A stretch of 64,000 nucleotides of DNA from Denitratimonas yunnanensis (SeqCode) (GCA_026410415.1 JAPMLR010000002.1:62001-126000); one strand, 5' to 3'. Shown: positions 24,172 to 33,943, counted from the first letter of the stretch. Made by a program: numbers and translations. Notes: generated from the letters alone by a model not told the origin.

Positions 24172-25920
24172 ATGCCGCGCCGTGCCTCGACCGTTCTTTC
24201 CCTGCTCGCTCTGTGCAGTGCCCTCGCCTGCCCGCCGGCCGATGCCGCCGTGATGCTGCTGCGCGTGGGTGCCGGTGCCCAGTGCGACTACCGCACCGAT
24301 GTGCTGCCCAATGCGCTGCAAAGCGCCATCGATGCCGTGCCGACATCGATTCCCGCAGGCGATGCCTACGTCATCCGCGTGGCGCGCAGTGGAAACTACT
24401 CGGGCGTCAAACTCGATCTGTTCAATCGCGGCGTCATCATCGAGGGCGGTTATGCCACCTGCTCGTCCGCTACATCGGACAGCACCAACACCGAAATCGA
24501 TGCCGCAGGCGCAGCCGCAGGCCCGGCACTGGACATCCACGGTGGTTCGGTGCGCCGCAATATCGTGGTGCGCCGCCTTACCGTGAAAAACAGCGACGGC
24601 GGCGGGCTTCTGGTGCGCTCGGCCGATGTCCGGCTGGAGCGCGTCACCGTCACCAACAACAACGCGGGCAACGGCGGTGGCATCGCGCTGATCGGCGGAG
24701 GCCAACATGCGATCGTCCGCCTGGATGGAAACTCGGCCGTGACCGACAACACTGCTTCCTTGGACGGCGGCGGTATCCATTGCAGCAGCGGCGGCGAACT
24801 GTATCTGGCATCGGCCAGCAGCGTGGTCACCAACACGGCGGGGCTGCATGGGGGCGGCATCATGCTCGACGGTTGCTCGGCGCAGATCAACTCCGGTGCC
24901 ACCGGTCTTGCGGGGCTTTTCGTCAACATTGGTTTCAACGACGCAGAGATGGGCGGCGGTATCGCGGTACGGTCTTCCGGGGGCGGCCCCGGCAGCTCCC
25001 TGACGATCGGCGAGGCACTTGGCAGCAGCGATCCGCGACCTTTGATCCTGAACAACGAGGCCGGCAATCAGGGCGGCGGAATCTTTGCATCCGGCCCGCA
25101 GACACAAGTGAGAATCCACGATGCGACCGTCAGCAACAACACCGCCGCATCCATCGGAGGCGGCATCATGGTGCGTGATGGCGCGGTGGTGGAGATCCTG
25201 CGAACCCGGCGTCGATGTGGTGGTGCCGAGGAGTGTTCGCTCATCGTCGACAATCAGGCCGACTGGGGAGGTGGCATCAGCGTCGTTGGAGATAATGCAC
25301 AGGTGCGTGTGGAGGGCACGCGCGTGGAAGACAACCATGCCACCGCAGGCGGCAGCGCCTACTTTGCGATGCATCGAGGTGCGGTATTGATGTCGGAGAA
25401 CAACGTCATCGTTGGCAATACGGGTGCCAGTACCGTGGAGATCAGCCCCGGCGCCGGTGCCGCGCCGCGAGTGGCCGAGGTGCATTTATTGGCAGATACC
25501 ATTGCCGACAATGCCGGTGGCGCGGCGGTGATCAATGCCAACGCCGAAGGGCGGGTGGTGATCGCGCGCACCATCGTCAATGCATCCACTTCGCTGCCGG
25601 TGCTGCAACGCACCGGCAGCGGCCCCCAGGTCCAATGGTCCTGCAACGTCCTCCATGTGCAGACCAATGTGTCCGATCACGACGAGCAGACCTCCTTCAC
25701 CACCGCCCCGGGCTTCATCAATGCCGCAAGTGGCAATTACCGCTTGCTGGTCGATGCCTGGGCGATTGACCGTTGTCCGTCGGCTTCGGGCTTCCGCCTC
25801 TTTGACCACAACATCAACCCGCGCCCAGTCGATTCGCCGCACGGAAACGTTGCAGGCCCTTACGACGTGGGTGCCTACGAGTGGAATTCGACCCTGTTCG
25901 AGGACGGTTTCGAGGATTGA
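24172..25920 (+). CDS. Secreted beta-helix (pectin-lyase fold) protein with GFE tail
   Basis: 582 residues. MPRRASTV at 24172 follows a CGGAGA ribosome site and starts a signal peptide (LSLLALCSALACPPADA); the longer opening from 24004 is rejected. The body is a right-handed parallel beta-helix with recurring NNxAxxxGGGIxxxxG turns (GGGIALIGGG, DGGGIHCSSGG, HGGGIMLDG, GGGIFASG, GGGIMVRDG). It ends DVGAYEWNS and then TLFEDGFED. No polysaccharide-lyase catalytic residues were identified. It is probably a surface or extracellular protein. Its stop lies 7 bp from that of the convergent allA. Confidence 0.85.
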   Translation: MPRRASTVLSLLALCSALACPPADAAVMLLRVGAGAQCDYRTDVLPNALQSAIDAVPTSIPAGDAYVIRVARSGNYSGVKLDLFNRGVIIEGGYATCSSATSDSTNTEIDAAGAAAGPALDIHGGSVRRNIVVRRLTVKNSDGGGLLVRSADVRLERVTVTNNNAGNGGGIALIGGGQHAIVRLDGNSAVTDNTASLDGGGIHCSSGGELYLASASSVVTNTAGLHGGGIMLDGCSAQINSGATGLAGLFVNIGFNDAEMGGGIAVRSSGGGPGSSLTIGEALGSSDPRPLILNNEAGNQGGGIFASGPQTQVRIHDATVSNNTAASIGGGIMVRDGAVVEILRTRRRCGGAEECSLIVDNQADWGGGISVVGDNAQVRVEGTRVEDNHATAGGSAYFAMHRGAVLMSENNVIVGNTGASTVEISPGAGAAPRVAEVHLLADTIADNAGGAAVINANAEGRVVIARTIVNASTSLPVLQRTGSGPQVQWSCNVLHVQTNVSDHDEQTSFTTAPGFINAASGNYRLLVDAWAIDRCPSASGFRLFDHNINPRPVDSPHGNVAGPYDVGAYEWNSTLFEDGFED

Positions 25921-25927
25921 TCGCGAT

Positions 25928-26419
25928 TCAGTGGGGCGGTTCGAGCAGCCACGCCTGCGGCAAGGTGACTTCATCGCAGTTGTGGCCTGCGCCGATGCGA
26001 TCCACCACGAGGAAATCGCTGACCGCGTCCAGCGCCAGCAACGGATGGTGCCAGGTGCCGCGTCGATAGTTCACGCCCTGCCCGTCGCGCGCGAGGAACG
26101 CGCGCGGCATGGCATCGGGCGATTCGGCAACGACGACCAGATAGGGAGCCTGCGACAGTGGCACGAAAGCCTGGCTGCCCAGCGGATGGCGTTCCAGCAT
26201 CGTCACCTCGAACGGCAGGTCCCGAGGTCGGGCGCGGAACAGGCTGATGCCGATGCGGCCGCCGTCGCCCAGACATTCCACGTCCGCAAGATCGTGGAAG
26301 CGTTGGGTGTTTCCCGCATTGATCGGAAACACACGCCGTGCGGCATCGGGTGAAATCACCTCGCCGAACGGCGCGAATGCCTCCGGCGTCAGTGCGTCGA
26401 TCGCAAGCCTGCAGCTCAC
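25928..26419 (-). CDS. allA: Ureidoglycolate lyase
   Basis: 163 residues, the normal length of AllA. It starts at a GTG that overlaps the allantoicase stop (GTGA) at 26419. Characteristic stretches are [18 protein letters not shown] and the C-terminal NCDEVTL. The enzyme splits ureidoglycolate to glyoxylate and urea in the cytosol, the last step of the allantoin block encoded just upstream. A longer open frame upstream is antisense or out of frame to allantoicase and not part of the protein. Confidence 0.93.
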   Translation of the reverse strand: MSCRLAIDALTPEAFAPFGEVISPDAARRVFPINAGNTQRFHDLADVECLGDGGRIGISLFRARPRDLPFEVTMLERHPLGSQAFVPLSQAPYLVVVAESPDAMPRAFLARDGQGVNYRRGTWHHPLLALDAVSDFLVVDRIGAGHNCDEVTLPQAWLLEPPH

Positions 26420-27426
26420 GCGGGTTTGCCCCACAACCGAAGTCGCGACACGCCGCCGTCGGGAATCATGTTGAAGCGCACGTGGGTGATCGGCCCGTGC
26501 GGCTTCAGTTCGGCGTGGAAGCGGTGGATGTGGTCGGCCTGGAGCTTTTGCTCCGGCAGCAGGTCTTCCCAGAACATGGCCTGGGTGATGAGCGATTCGG
26601 GTGTGCCGTCGGTCACGCGTGCGGCCTGGATGGAGCACCGGTCCGGGTAGTTGCCCTTGAAGTGTGCGGTGTCCACTTCCACGGCATCGATGGTGCCCGG
26701 GTGCGCGAGCGCGATCAGGCACCAGTCGTTGCCGGGTTCGCGCCGGCGGCGGGTTTCCCAACCATCGCCCATGTTCACGCCGCGCCCCGGCAACAACATC
26801 GTGGAAGCCGGGCCGAAGTGTTCGTTGTTGGCCGCGAGCACGATGCCGCCATTGAGTGCGGCGGCGAGGTCGATCAGTCCGGCATCGTTGCGTGCGGCCG
26901 GGTCGAACATTGGCGTACCGTAGACCCGCAGCCGGGCCAGTCCGCCGTCGGGGTACACGTTCACGCGCACGTGCGAGACGGTACGGGATTCGCCGAGATC
27001 GAAGTAGTGGTGGCTGTTGCCCCGCAGGCCGGCGGACGGCAGCAGGGTGAACCATTCGGTCTCGGCATCCGGATCGCCTTCAGCCAGGAAGCAGGCCTCC
27101 ACCGAGGCCGAGGGCGGGAAGTTGCCGGTGAAGTGCGAGGTGTCCAGGTCGAGCCCGGCGATACGCCCGGGACGGGCGAGGCGCACGATGCACCAGTCAT
27201 GCCCCGGACCGCGCTTGCGCCGTGTCTCCCAGCCATCCATCCATTTGCCGTGATCGTCATAGCGCCCCGGATAAAACTGCGCCGGCGCCGGGTCGAGCAT
27301 GCGCTCCTTGGCGGCGAAAAACTCGTCGCTGGCCAGCAGCGCCTTTGCACCGAGCCGTGGATCGGCGAGGTTCACGCAACTGCGGGTGAAGGCGGGCGCA
27401 TTCGGATCGGTGGGAGCAAGGGCCAT
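26416..27426 (-). CDS. alc: Allantoicase
   Basis: 336 residues built of two homologous jelly-roll halves, each with a [11 protein letters not shown] or [12 protein letters not shown] motif and a D-x-HFxGNFPP or [11 protein letters not shown] strand. The enzyme hydrolyses allantoate to ureidoglycolate and urea. It follows uraD after 64 bp and overlaps allA by GTGA, so it belongs to a four-gene operon. All expected family signatures are present in both halves. Confidence 0.96.
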   Translation of the reverse strand: MALAPTDPNAPAFTRSCVNLADPRLGAKALLASDEFFAAKERMLDPAPAQFYPGRYDDHGKWMDGWETRRKRGPGHDWCIVRLARPGRIAGLDLDTSHFTGNFPPSASVEACFLAEGDPDAETEWFTLLPSAGLRGNSHHYFDLGESRTVSHVRVNVYPDGGLARLRVYGTPMFDPAARNDAGLIDLAAALNGGIVLAANNEHFGPASTMLLPGRGVNMGDGWETRRRREPGNDWCLIALAHPGTIDAVEVDTAHFKGNYPDRCSIQAARVTDGTPESLITQAMFWEDLLPEQKLQADHIHRFHAELKPHGPITHVRFNMIPDGGVSRLRLWGKPA

Positions 27427-27490
27427 GGAGCAGGTTCCTGTGGAGAGGCAAGTGCCTATTCAAGCCCAGCGGTCGGGAGAAAGACAGGGG

Positions 27491-27997
27491 TTACGTTTCC
27501 AGCAGGATTTCCAGGCGGAAGCGGGCGATGCGTTCGATCTGGCGCAATGCCTCGTTGCGCTCGGTGGTGGCGTCGTGGCGCAGGCGCGTCGCCATGTGCG
27601 CGAGGATGCTGGCGCGGTCATGCCCCTTGACCGCGATGATGAAGGGAAAGTCGAACCTGGCCTGGTAGGCCTCGTTCAACCGGGTGATCTGCGCGAATTC
27701 CTCCGGCGAGCATTGGTCGAGCCCGGCCCCGCGTTGTTCGCGGGCCGAGGACTCGGTCAATTCGTCGGCGATTGCGGCTTTCCCGGCCAGTTGAGGGTGT
27801 GCGCGAATCAGCCGCAGTTGCGCGGCCTCGCCGGCGTTCGCCACCACGTTCGCCATGGCGTGTGCGAGTGCGTCCACGCTGGCGAACGGCCGTTGCGGCT
27901 CCACCTGCTCGGCCACCCACGGGGAGTGTTCGTAGATGCCGGCCAGCGCATCGATGAAGTCGGTGCGACTGACGGCATTGAGTGTGTCGAGCGTCAT
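27491..27997 (-). CDS. uraD: OHCU decarboxylase
   Basis: 168 residues. The ATG at 27997 overlaps the puuE stop codon (ATGA). Family signatures include the catalytic region IRAHPQLAGKAA (His), the LTESSAREQRGAGLDQCS segment and FDFPFIIAVKGHDRASI. The enzyme decarboxylates 2-oxo-4-hydroxy-4-carboxy-5-ureidoimidazoline to S-allantoin, so it sits before allantoinase in urate breakdown. The partner HIU hydrolase gene is not in the window. Confidence 0.95.
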   Translation of the reverse strand: MTLDTLNAVSRTDFIDALAGIYEHSPWVAEQVEPQRPFASVDALAHAMANVVANAGEAAQLRLIRAHPQLAGKAAIADELTESSAREQRGAGLDQCSPEEFAQITRLNEAYQARFDFPFIIAVKGHDRASILAHMATRLRHDATTERNEALRQIERIARFRLEILLET

Positions 27998-28947
27998 GAT
28001 TTGAGGGTCGATGGGTGGTCGGTCACGAACGGGTGTCGTGCATGCCAGTGGCGGGCGATGTCCACGCGGCGGCAGATCCAGACTTTGTCGTGCGCGGCCA
28101 GATGGTCGAGGAAACGTTGCAGCGCGACGAAGCGGCCCGGGCGTCCCAGCAGGCGTGCATGCATGCCGATCGACATCATCCGTGGCGTTTCCGCACCTTC
28201 GGCATGGAGCACGTCGAAGCTGTCGCGCAGGTACTCGAAAAAGTGCGTGGCGGTGTTGAATCCCTGCGCGGTGGCGAAGCGCATGTCGTTGGCGTCGAGG
28301 GTGTAGGGCACGACAAGGTGGGGAACACGCTCGCCTGCGCCGGTTTCCACGTGGGTCCAGAACGGCAGGTCGTCGCCGTAATAATCCGAGTCGTACAGGA
28401 AACCGCCGTGCTCGACGACCAGACGCCGCGTATTGGGGCTGTCGCGGCCGGTGTACCAACCCAGCGGCGGGCTGCCAGTGAGGCGTGTGTGCAAATCCAC
28501 GGCACGCTGCAGGTGTTCGCGTTCGGTGGCGATGTCCATGTTCTGGTAATGGATCCAGCGCCAGCCGTGCGACGCGATTTCGTGACCGAGTTCGACGCAG
28601 GCGCGGGTCAATTCCGGGCAGCGCTCCATCGCCATTGCCACGCCGAAGACGGTCAACGGCAGCCCGCGACGCTCGAACTCGCGCAGGATGCGCCACGCGC
28701 CCACGCGCGAGCCGTATTCGTAGATCGACTCCATGCTCAGGTGACGATCCGGGTAGCTCGCCGCGCCGATGATTTCGGAGAGGAATTGTTCGCTGCCGGC
28801 ATCGCCGTGCAGCACGCAATTTTCGCCACCTTCCTCCATGTTGAGCACGAACTGCACGGCGATGCGGGCGCCGCCGGGCCAATCGGCAAACGGAGGCGTG
28901 CGGCCGTAGCCGGTCAGGTCACGAGGGTAGTCGGGCGTGGCGGGCAT
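27994..28947 (-). CDS. puuE: Allantoinase, PuuE (polysaccharide-deacetylase-like) type
   Basis: 317 residues. Signatures of the cofactor-independent allantoinase are VQFVLNMEEGGENCVLHGD, SHGWRWIHYQNM and YDSDYYGDDLPFW. This is the NodB-like fold, unrelated to the metallo-allantoinase AllB. It opens the ring of allantoin to allantoate. It heads the puuE-uraD-alc-allA set. The 56-bp gap to the ychJ gene upstream could hold a promoter, but none is obvious. Confidence 0.95.
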   Translation of the reverse strand: MPATPDYPRDLTGYGRTPPFADWPGGARIAVQFVLNMEEGGENCVLHGDAGSEQFLSEIIGAASYPDRHLSMESIYEYGSRVGAWRILREFERRGLPLTVFGVAMAMERCPELTRACVELGHEIASHGWRWIHYQNMDIATEREHLQRAVDLHTRLTGSPPLGWYTGRDSPNTRRLVVEHGGFLYDSDYYGDDLPFWTHVETGAGERVPHLVVPYTLDANDMRFATAQGFNTATHFFEYLRDSFDVLHAEGAETPRMMSIGMHARLLGRPGRFVALQRFLDHLAAHDKVWICRRVDIARHWHARHPFVTDHPSTLKS

Positions 28948-29003
28948 CGGGGCGGATCGGCCAGAGGGGGCGGCGAATCCACATCATGCGATGCGCGCGC
29001 CGA

Positions 29004-29408
29004 TCAGTCCACGTCGCCATCGACATAAAACCAGTGGCCGCCGTCGCGTGCGAATCGACTTGATTCCTGCATCCGCTGGGCGGATTGACCGCCGACCTTG
29101 TAGCGCGCGACGAAGCGCACGCGGGCGTGATCGGCGTCGTCGCGATGGTGTTCCAGAACACGGAGGCCAAGCCAACGCACGCGGGCGCCGGGCGTCTGAT
29201 CCAGCTCCAGCGTCGCCGGCCTCGTGTTCGGGTGCCACGTGGCCAGCAGGTAGCCGATGTTGCCGAGGGCGTAGGCGCTGTATCGGGAGCGCATCAACGC
29301 CTCGGCATCACCGGCTGGTTCGCCGCCGTGGAGTTTGCCGCAGCAATCGGCGTACTTCAGCGCCGGATTGCATGGGCATGGCTCGGCGGACGGACGCGGC
29401 GTGGTCAT
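29004..29408 (-). CDS. YchJ-family protein with SEC-C zinc motif
   Basis: 134 residues. A SEC-C type metal-binding motif at the N-terminus (CPCNPALKYADCCG) is followed by an NTF2-like middle domain (LMRSRYSAYALGNIGYLLAT, RFVARYKVGG), the YchJ/UPF0225 arrangement. The biochemical role of the family is unclear. Its ATG overlaps the stop of the triheme cytochrome gene by ATGA, which ties it to the cytochrome operon. Confidence 0.9.
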   Translation of the reverse strand: MTTPRPSAEPCPCNPALKYADCCGKLHGGEPAGDAEALMRSRYSAYALGNIGYLLATWHPNTRPATLELDQTPGARVRWLGLRVLEHHRDDADHARVRFVARYKVGGQSAQRMQESSRFARDGGHWFYVDGDVD

Positions 29409-30718
29409 TCCAGCGGCAACGTGCGGATCGCCTGCAACTGCGGCGGCGTGATCGCCGTCGCATCGTTGCCCCAGCTGCCACGGACGTGGTTGAGCAGGGC
29501 GATCAGGTCGGCTTCGGGAAGCCGGTCGGCAAACGGCGGCATCGAGTGCGGCGCCGGGTTGGCGGCCGTGGTCGGTGCGGCGGCACCGAACAGCGTCACC
29601 CGGATCAGATTGACCGGATCGGCGGCCGTGACCTGCGGATTGCCGGCCAGCGGCGGGAACACGCCCTCACGCCCGCGGCCATCACCGCCATGGCAGTCGG
29701 CGCAGTGCGTTTCGTACAGCGCGAGGCTATGGCTGCCGACGAGATTCCGGGCCCGCTCGGCAGGAGGCGCGGCGCGACGTGCCAATCGGGGCGCCGGCCG
29801 CAGATCCAGCAGATACTCGGCCATCGCGAGGGCATCGGCCTCGGTCAGGTGTTGCAGGCTGGACTGGATCACCTCGGCCATCGGTCCGTACGCGCTGGCC
29901 TGCGGCGCGGTGCCGGTGCGCAGGTAGCGGGCGAGATCGGATACGGTCCAGCGCGACAGTGTGTCGCGGTCGAGCGTCGGCGCGAGCCAGCCCTGGCCGG
30001 GAATGCGGCTGCCGGCGTGGCGCAACAGCGGTTCCTGCGAACCCCACGGGCCGCGTTCGCCGTGGCACATGGCGCAGTGACCCAGCCCTTCGACCAGATA
30101 CCGGCCACGTTGCCACGAGGCGCCCATGGCGTCCGCATCGGGCAGTGATTGCGGCCGATGGAACAACATGCGCCAGCCCAGCATGGCCGAGCGCCAACCG
30201 GCGATGCCTTCCAGCCGATTGGCCGGCACGTCCGAAGCGATCGTCGGGCGGCTCATCAGCCACGCGAAAATCGCATCCACATCGGCGCTGTCCAGATGCT
30301 GGAAATGCTGCATGGGAAAGGCGGGATACAACGGCCCGTTCCGGCTGACGCCGTGCGCCATCACATGGCGGAATTCGTCGAGCGACCACGCGCCGATGCC
30401 GGTGTCGGCATCGGGCGTGAGATTGGTGGAGTACAGCGTGCCCCACTCCGTGACAAACGCGCGGCCACCGGCCAGCGGCGCGCCACCGCGGCGGGTGTGG
30501 CAGGTGGTGCAATTGCCGAGGCGCGCCAGGTATTCGCCGCGTGCCAGCGTGGCAGCGTCGGTCGCGGGCTTGAGTTCGCCGTGGTGCGGTACGGACAGGG
30601 CCTGGAAGCCGCCCTGTCCCGCGATCAGCACCCCACCCACCGCAGCGATCAATGTCAGCAGGGGAAACGCGATGGCCAGCACCCACCACGCACGGCGAAC
30701 CCGTCGCGGCGCACTCAT
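29405..30718 (-). CDS. Membrane-anchored triheme cytochrome c (dehydrogenase cytochrome-subunit type)
   Basis: 437 residues. One N-terminal membrane anchor (AWWVLAIAFPLLTLIAAVGG) and three heme c sites, CTTCH, CAMCH and CADCH, spaced as in cytochrome subunits of membrane-bound alcohol, aldehyde and molybdenum-hydroxylase dehydrogenases. The start at 30718 overlaps the stop of the diheme cytochrome gene (ATGA), while the stop overlaps ychJ. No dehydrogenase subunit is encoded here, so its electron donor must be elsewhere. It probably passes electrons from a periplasmic or membrane enzyme to a terminal oxidase. Confidence 0.9.
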   Translation of the reverse strand: MSAPRRVRRAWWVLAIAFPLLTLIAAVGGVLIAGQGGFQALSVPHHGELKPATDAATLARGEYLARLGNCTTCHTRRGGAPLAGGRAFVTEWGTLYSTNLTPDADTGIGAWSLDEFRHVMAHGVSRNGPLYPAFPMQHFQHLDSADVDAIFAWLMSRPTIASDVPANRLEGIAGWRSAMLGWRMLFHRPQSLPDADAMGASWQRGRYLVEGLGHCAMCHGERGPWGSQEPLLRHAGSRIPGQGWLAPTLDRDTLSRWTVSDLARYLRTGTAPQASAYGPMAEVIQSSLQHLTEADALAMAEYLLDLRPAPRLARRAAPPAERARNLVGSHSLALYETHCADCHGGDGRGREGVFPPLAGNPQVTAADPVNLIRVTLFGAAAPTTAANPAPHSMPPFADRLPEADLIALLNHVRGSWGNDATAITPPQLQAIRTLPLE

Positions 30719-31437
30719 GGCGACATCTCCGCTGCAGCGGCAGGGAACGTGGTGCCGCCACACGCCAGCGGCAGCGGTTCATCGCTCGCGGGCATCGGCC
30801 GGGAGTCCAGGTCGGGCACAAGGCCGGCGAGATAGGTGGACACCAGTCGGATGTCACCGGGTTGCAGATGCTGCACCACTTGCGACATGCAGTCCGGTTC
30901 GAGCGAATGGCGTGCACCGGTAAGCCAGCCACCGAGCTGGGCAATCAGATAGTCGACGGGCAAGCCGGCCAGCGCCGGAATACCCGGCTCTCTGCCCTCC
31001 AGATGCGCACCATGGCAGCGGGTGCAGGCCGGAAGACCCCGGACCGCATCGCCCTCGTGCACGAGTTGCATCGCACGGGCGCGCTGCTCGGGCGGCAAGG
31101 CCGCAGGGGGCGCGTGGTCCAGCGTGGTCATCGGCTGACTGGAGTAGAAGTCAGCGATACGCCACAGCCACGCATCGTCCCAATTGCGCATCAGGTAAAC
31201 CATCTGCGGGTAATGCCGCCGACCGTCGCGGAAGCCTTGCATCTGGACGAACAAATAGCCCGCAGGCTTGCCTGCCAGATGCGGGTAATACTCGGCGCCG
31301 GGGGTGCCTTCGCCACGTGCTCCGTGGCACGCGGCACAGGCTGCGAGGCGTTCGGTCATCGCGTCATCGTCCAACGCCGGCATCGCCTGCGTGCTGCCGG
31401 CAAACGCGGAAAAAAACAGAAGGGAAAACAGTTTCAT
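30715..31437 (-). CDS. Diheme cytochrome c (c4-like)
   Basis: 240 residues. A signal peptide (KLFSLLFFSAFAGSTQA) precedes two cytochrome c domains with heme sites CAACH and CTRCH, in the c4-like two-domain arrangement. MKLFSLL at 31437 was taken as the start; ATG at 31446, three codons earlier, is also possible because no clear ribosome site separates them. It is a soluble periplasmic electron carrier co-translated with the triheme cytochrome. Extra cysteines near the end (PDCMSQ, LACGG) are unusual. Confidence 0.88.
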   Translation of the reverse strand: MKLFSLLFFSAFAGSTQAMPALDDDAMTERLAACAACHGARGEGTPGAEYYPHLAGKPAGYLFVQMQGFRDGRRHYPQMVYLMRNWDDAWLWRIADFYSSQPMTTLDHAPPAALPPEQRARAMQLVHEGDAVRGLPACTRCHGAHLEGREPGIPALAGLPVDYLIAQLGGWLTGARHSLEPDCMSQVVQHLQPGDIRLVSTYLAGLVPDLDSRPMPASDEPLPLACGGTTFPAAAAEMSP

Positions 31438-31458
31438 GGTGCACATAGCGTAATGGCT

Positions 31459-32397
31459 TCACTTTGGAAGCGGCAGTGAATTGGCCGCGGGACGAGACAA
31501 TACCGCCACGCCCGACAGCACCACCACCGTGCCGATGAGCTGCAGCCAGGTCACCGGCTCACCCAGAACGAAACCGCCGAGGAACAGCAGCGACACCGGA
31601 CCGAGCACGGAGAGCTGTGCCGCCGGTCCGGGACCGACCAGTTCGACCGCGCGCATCGTGAACGTCACCGGCAGGAAGGTGCAGAACACGGCATTGGCCA
31701 ACGCCAGGGCGTAGACCTGCCATGGGAAGGAGAGCAGCGGCGCGATGTCGCGCAGGCCGAGGTAGTGCACCGCCGTGGCCAGAGTCGACACGCACATCGC
31801 GTACGCCACCAGTCGCAGCGAGCCGATGCGTCGCACCAGTTCGCCGGACAGCGCCAGATACAGTGCGTAGCTGACCGCCGAGCCGAACACCAGCAGGCTG
31901 CCGAAGGCGATGTGATCGCCCTGCACGCGGAGGTTCTCGCCAAATACCAGTACGACGCCCAGATAACACACGCCCATCGCCAACCACTGTCGAGGAGTGA
32001 CCGCTCTGCCGAAAAAGAACAGGCCCAACAGCAGCACGAGCGTCGGATTGAGAAACAGGATCAGTCTTTCCAGCGACACCGGGACGTACTCCAGGCCCCG
32101 GAAATCCAGAAAGCTCGCCAGGTAGTAGCCGAGCAGGCCGACCAGAACGATGAGCCACCAGTCGCGCACGCCGGGGGCCGGCTGCGCGCGACGGCGGACC
32201 AGCAAGGTCTGGCGCACGGCAAGAAGCGCGAACAACGGAAACGAGAACAGCATTCGGAGCGCCAGCACATCGAGTGCATCCAGCCCTTGCAGGAACTGGA
32301 GCTTGGCGAGGATGGCCTTGGCCGAGAACAACACCGCTCCGGCGGCGCCGAGCAGGAGACCGAGGCGCCGCAGGCGAATGTCGTGAGCAGGGGACAT
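31459..32397 (-). CDS. EamA/DMT-family transporter
   Basis: 312 residues with ten hydrophobic segments in two similar halves, the EamA architecture (for example LLLGAAGAVLFSAKAILAKL, and GTVVVLSGVAVLSRP at the end). Such proteins export metabolites or amino acids across the inner membrane; the substrate cannot be told. MSPAHDIR at 32397 was chosen because the 35 preceding residues look non-genic and overlap the neighbouring HAD gene. The gene precedes the cytochromes by 21 bp. Confidence 0.88.
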   Translation of the reverse strand: MSPAHDIRLRRLGLLLGAAGAVLFSAKAILAKLQFLQGLDALDVLALRMLFSFPLFALLAVRQTLLVRRRAQPAPGVRDWWLIVLVGLLGYYLASFLDFRGLEYVPVSLERLILFLNPTLVLLLGLFFFGRAVTPRQWLAMGVCYLGVVLVFGENLRVQGDHIAFGSLLVFGSAVSYALYLALSGELVRRIGSLRLVAYAMCVSTLATAVHYLGLRDIAPLLSFPWQVYALALANAVFCTFLPVTFTMRAVELVGPGPAAQLSVLGPVSLLFLGGFVLGEPVTWLQLIGTVVVLSGVAVLSRPAANSLPLPK

Positions 32398-32483
32398 CGT
32401 TCGGAGACGAACAAGCAGGCAAGGTCGGGATTCTACGGGGCGTTGCTGCAATGCAGCATGAGCGATCTGGCGCCAGCCGCGGA

Positions 32484-33086
32484 TCAGGGCGTTGGATTCC
32501 ACTCCTTGCCCCGATAAACGCGTCGATGCGCCAGTGCCAACAGGGCGGCATCCTCCGGCGTATCGCCCCAGGCGTGAACCGAGGCGAATTCCGTCGGATC
32601 ACACAGCGCGCGTACCCGCACCGCTTTTTCCTCGCCGACGCATTGCGGTCCCAGATACTGTCCACTCAGCCGGCCATGGCGAATCTCCAGCCGTGAGGCA
32701 AGACAGTCCACGCCTTCCCGTGCGCACCACGGTGCCACGTAAAGCTCGAACGCCCCGGAAACGACGATCACCCGATCGCCAGCGTCGCGATGGGTGCGCA
32801 GTGCGGCGATCGCATCGGGCCGCAGCAGGCTGGGGATCACGTCGCGGGCGAATGCTTCGCCGGCATCCGCGATGTCGCTTGCGTCGCGCCCGGACAGGGC
32901 GATCCGGGTGGCCATGGCGCGCATCGCCACACCGGACAGCCAGCCGCGGCGGTACGCCGGCACCAGGGGCAGCAGGAGCACCGAAGCCAGCGTACGGCGC
33001 AGCGGTGGCGTGGCATGGCGCAGGAACGCGGCGAAGGTTTCCCGCGTGGTCAGGGTGCCGTCGAAATCGAACAGGGCGAGTTTCAT
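32484..33086 (-). CDS. HAD-IB family phosphatase
   Basis: 200 residues. Motif I is LFDFDGTLT (nucleophile aspartate near residue 7), motif II is VIVVSGAFE, and motif III/IV lies at HAWGDTPEDAALL, as in phosphoserine-phosphatase-like HAD-IB proteins. The substrate is probably a small phosphorylated metabolite. MKLALFDF at 33086 fits the family N-terminus. The gene is divergent from the Pcm-tolC pair, with about 200 bp between them. Confidence 0.88.
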   Translation of the reverse strand: MKLALFDFDGTLTTRETFAAFLRHATPPLRRTLASVLLLPLVPAYRRGWLSGVAMRAMATRIALSGRDASDIADAGEAFARDVIPSLLRPDAIAALRTHRDAGDRVIVVSGAFELYVAPWCAREGVDCLASRLEIRHGRLSGQYLGPQCVGEEKAVRVRALCDPTEFASVHAWGDTPEDAALLALAHRRVYRGKEWNPTP

Positions 33087-33286
33087 CGGTTGCGTCGGAC
33101 GGGGATTCCGGGGAAGTGGCGTGGACCCGATGTCGGGAAAGCCGACATCGCGCCGTCGCAGAGTGGCTGGCTTGTGCCCCGGATCACAACCCTTGACTTC
33201 CGGCACTGCGCCGCAAACTCCGGTATGACTAGCATCCGGGTTAAAATCACCGGTTCCGTTCCTTACTTGATCCACAAGGCAGTCCC

Positions 33287-33943
33287 ATGTCGCTCGATTT
33301 CGAACAGGCCCGCTCCTTCATGGTGAACCAGCAGGTTCGCCCCTGGGATGTGATCGATCCGCGCGTGCTCGAAGCGCTCGGTTCGGTGCGGCGCGAAGAC
33401 TTCGTGCCGGCGCGTTATCGGCGCATGGCGTTCACCGACATGGCCTTGCCGCTGGAACATGGCGAGACGATGATGAAGCCGGTGATCGAAGGGCGGCTGC
33501 TTCAGGCACTGGAGCTTCGACCCGAGGACGAGGTGCTGGAAATCGGCACCGGCTCCGGCTTCCTCACCGCCTGCCTGGCGCAGTTGGCGCGCGACGTGGT
33601 CAGCATCGACATCCACGCCGACTTCGTCGAGCGTGCACGGACGCGCCTGGAGACGACGGGTTTGACCAACATTCGCGTTGAACTGGCCGATGCGCTGAAC
33701 TTCCACCCCGATCGTCGCTTCGATGCCGTGGCCGTGACTGGCGCGGTGGCGGCGTTGCCGGCGGAATTTCTGGCCTGGCTGAAGCCGGGAGGCCGATTGT
33801 TCGCGGTGCGTGGTCACTCGCCGGTGCAACAGGCCGTCCTGTACCGCACCGATGCGCACGGCCGGGTGGGCGAGGAGGGGCTTTTCGAGACCGACCTGCC
33901 TTATCTGATCGGCGCAGAACCCGTGGCGCAATTCGCGCTCTGA
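33287..33943 (+). CDS. Protein-L-isoaspartate O-methyltransferase family protein
   Basis: 218 residues. The SAM-binding motif LEIGTGSGFLTACLA and the post-I acidic residue in VVSIDIHADF are clear, and the N-terminus NQQVRPWDVIDPRVLEAL is typical of the Pcm-like protein encoded ahead of tolC in this bacterial order. True Pcm enzymes methylate isoaspartyl residues for repair; whether this branch does so is not certain. It lies 28 bp from tolC and probably shares its promoter. Confidence 0.88.
   Translation: MSLDFEQARSFMVNQQVRPWDVIDPRVLEALGSVRREDFVPARYRRMAFTDMALPLEHGETMMKPVIEGRLLQALELRPEDEVLEIGTGSGFLTACLAQLARDVVSIDIHADFVERARTRLETTGLTNIRVELADALNFHPDRRFDAVAVTGAVAALPAEFLAWLKPGGRLFAVRGHSPVQQAVLYRTDAHGRVGEEGLFETDLPYLIGAEPVAQFAL

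Noticed and set aside
33181..33286. A sigma-70 promoter ahead of the methyltransferase-tolC pair (TTGACT at 33193, TATGAC at 33224)
   Set aside because: The spacing of 25 bp is too long for a normal promoter, and TAAAAT at 33242 has no good -35 partner, so no site was annotated.
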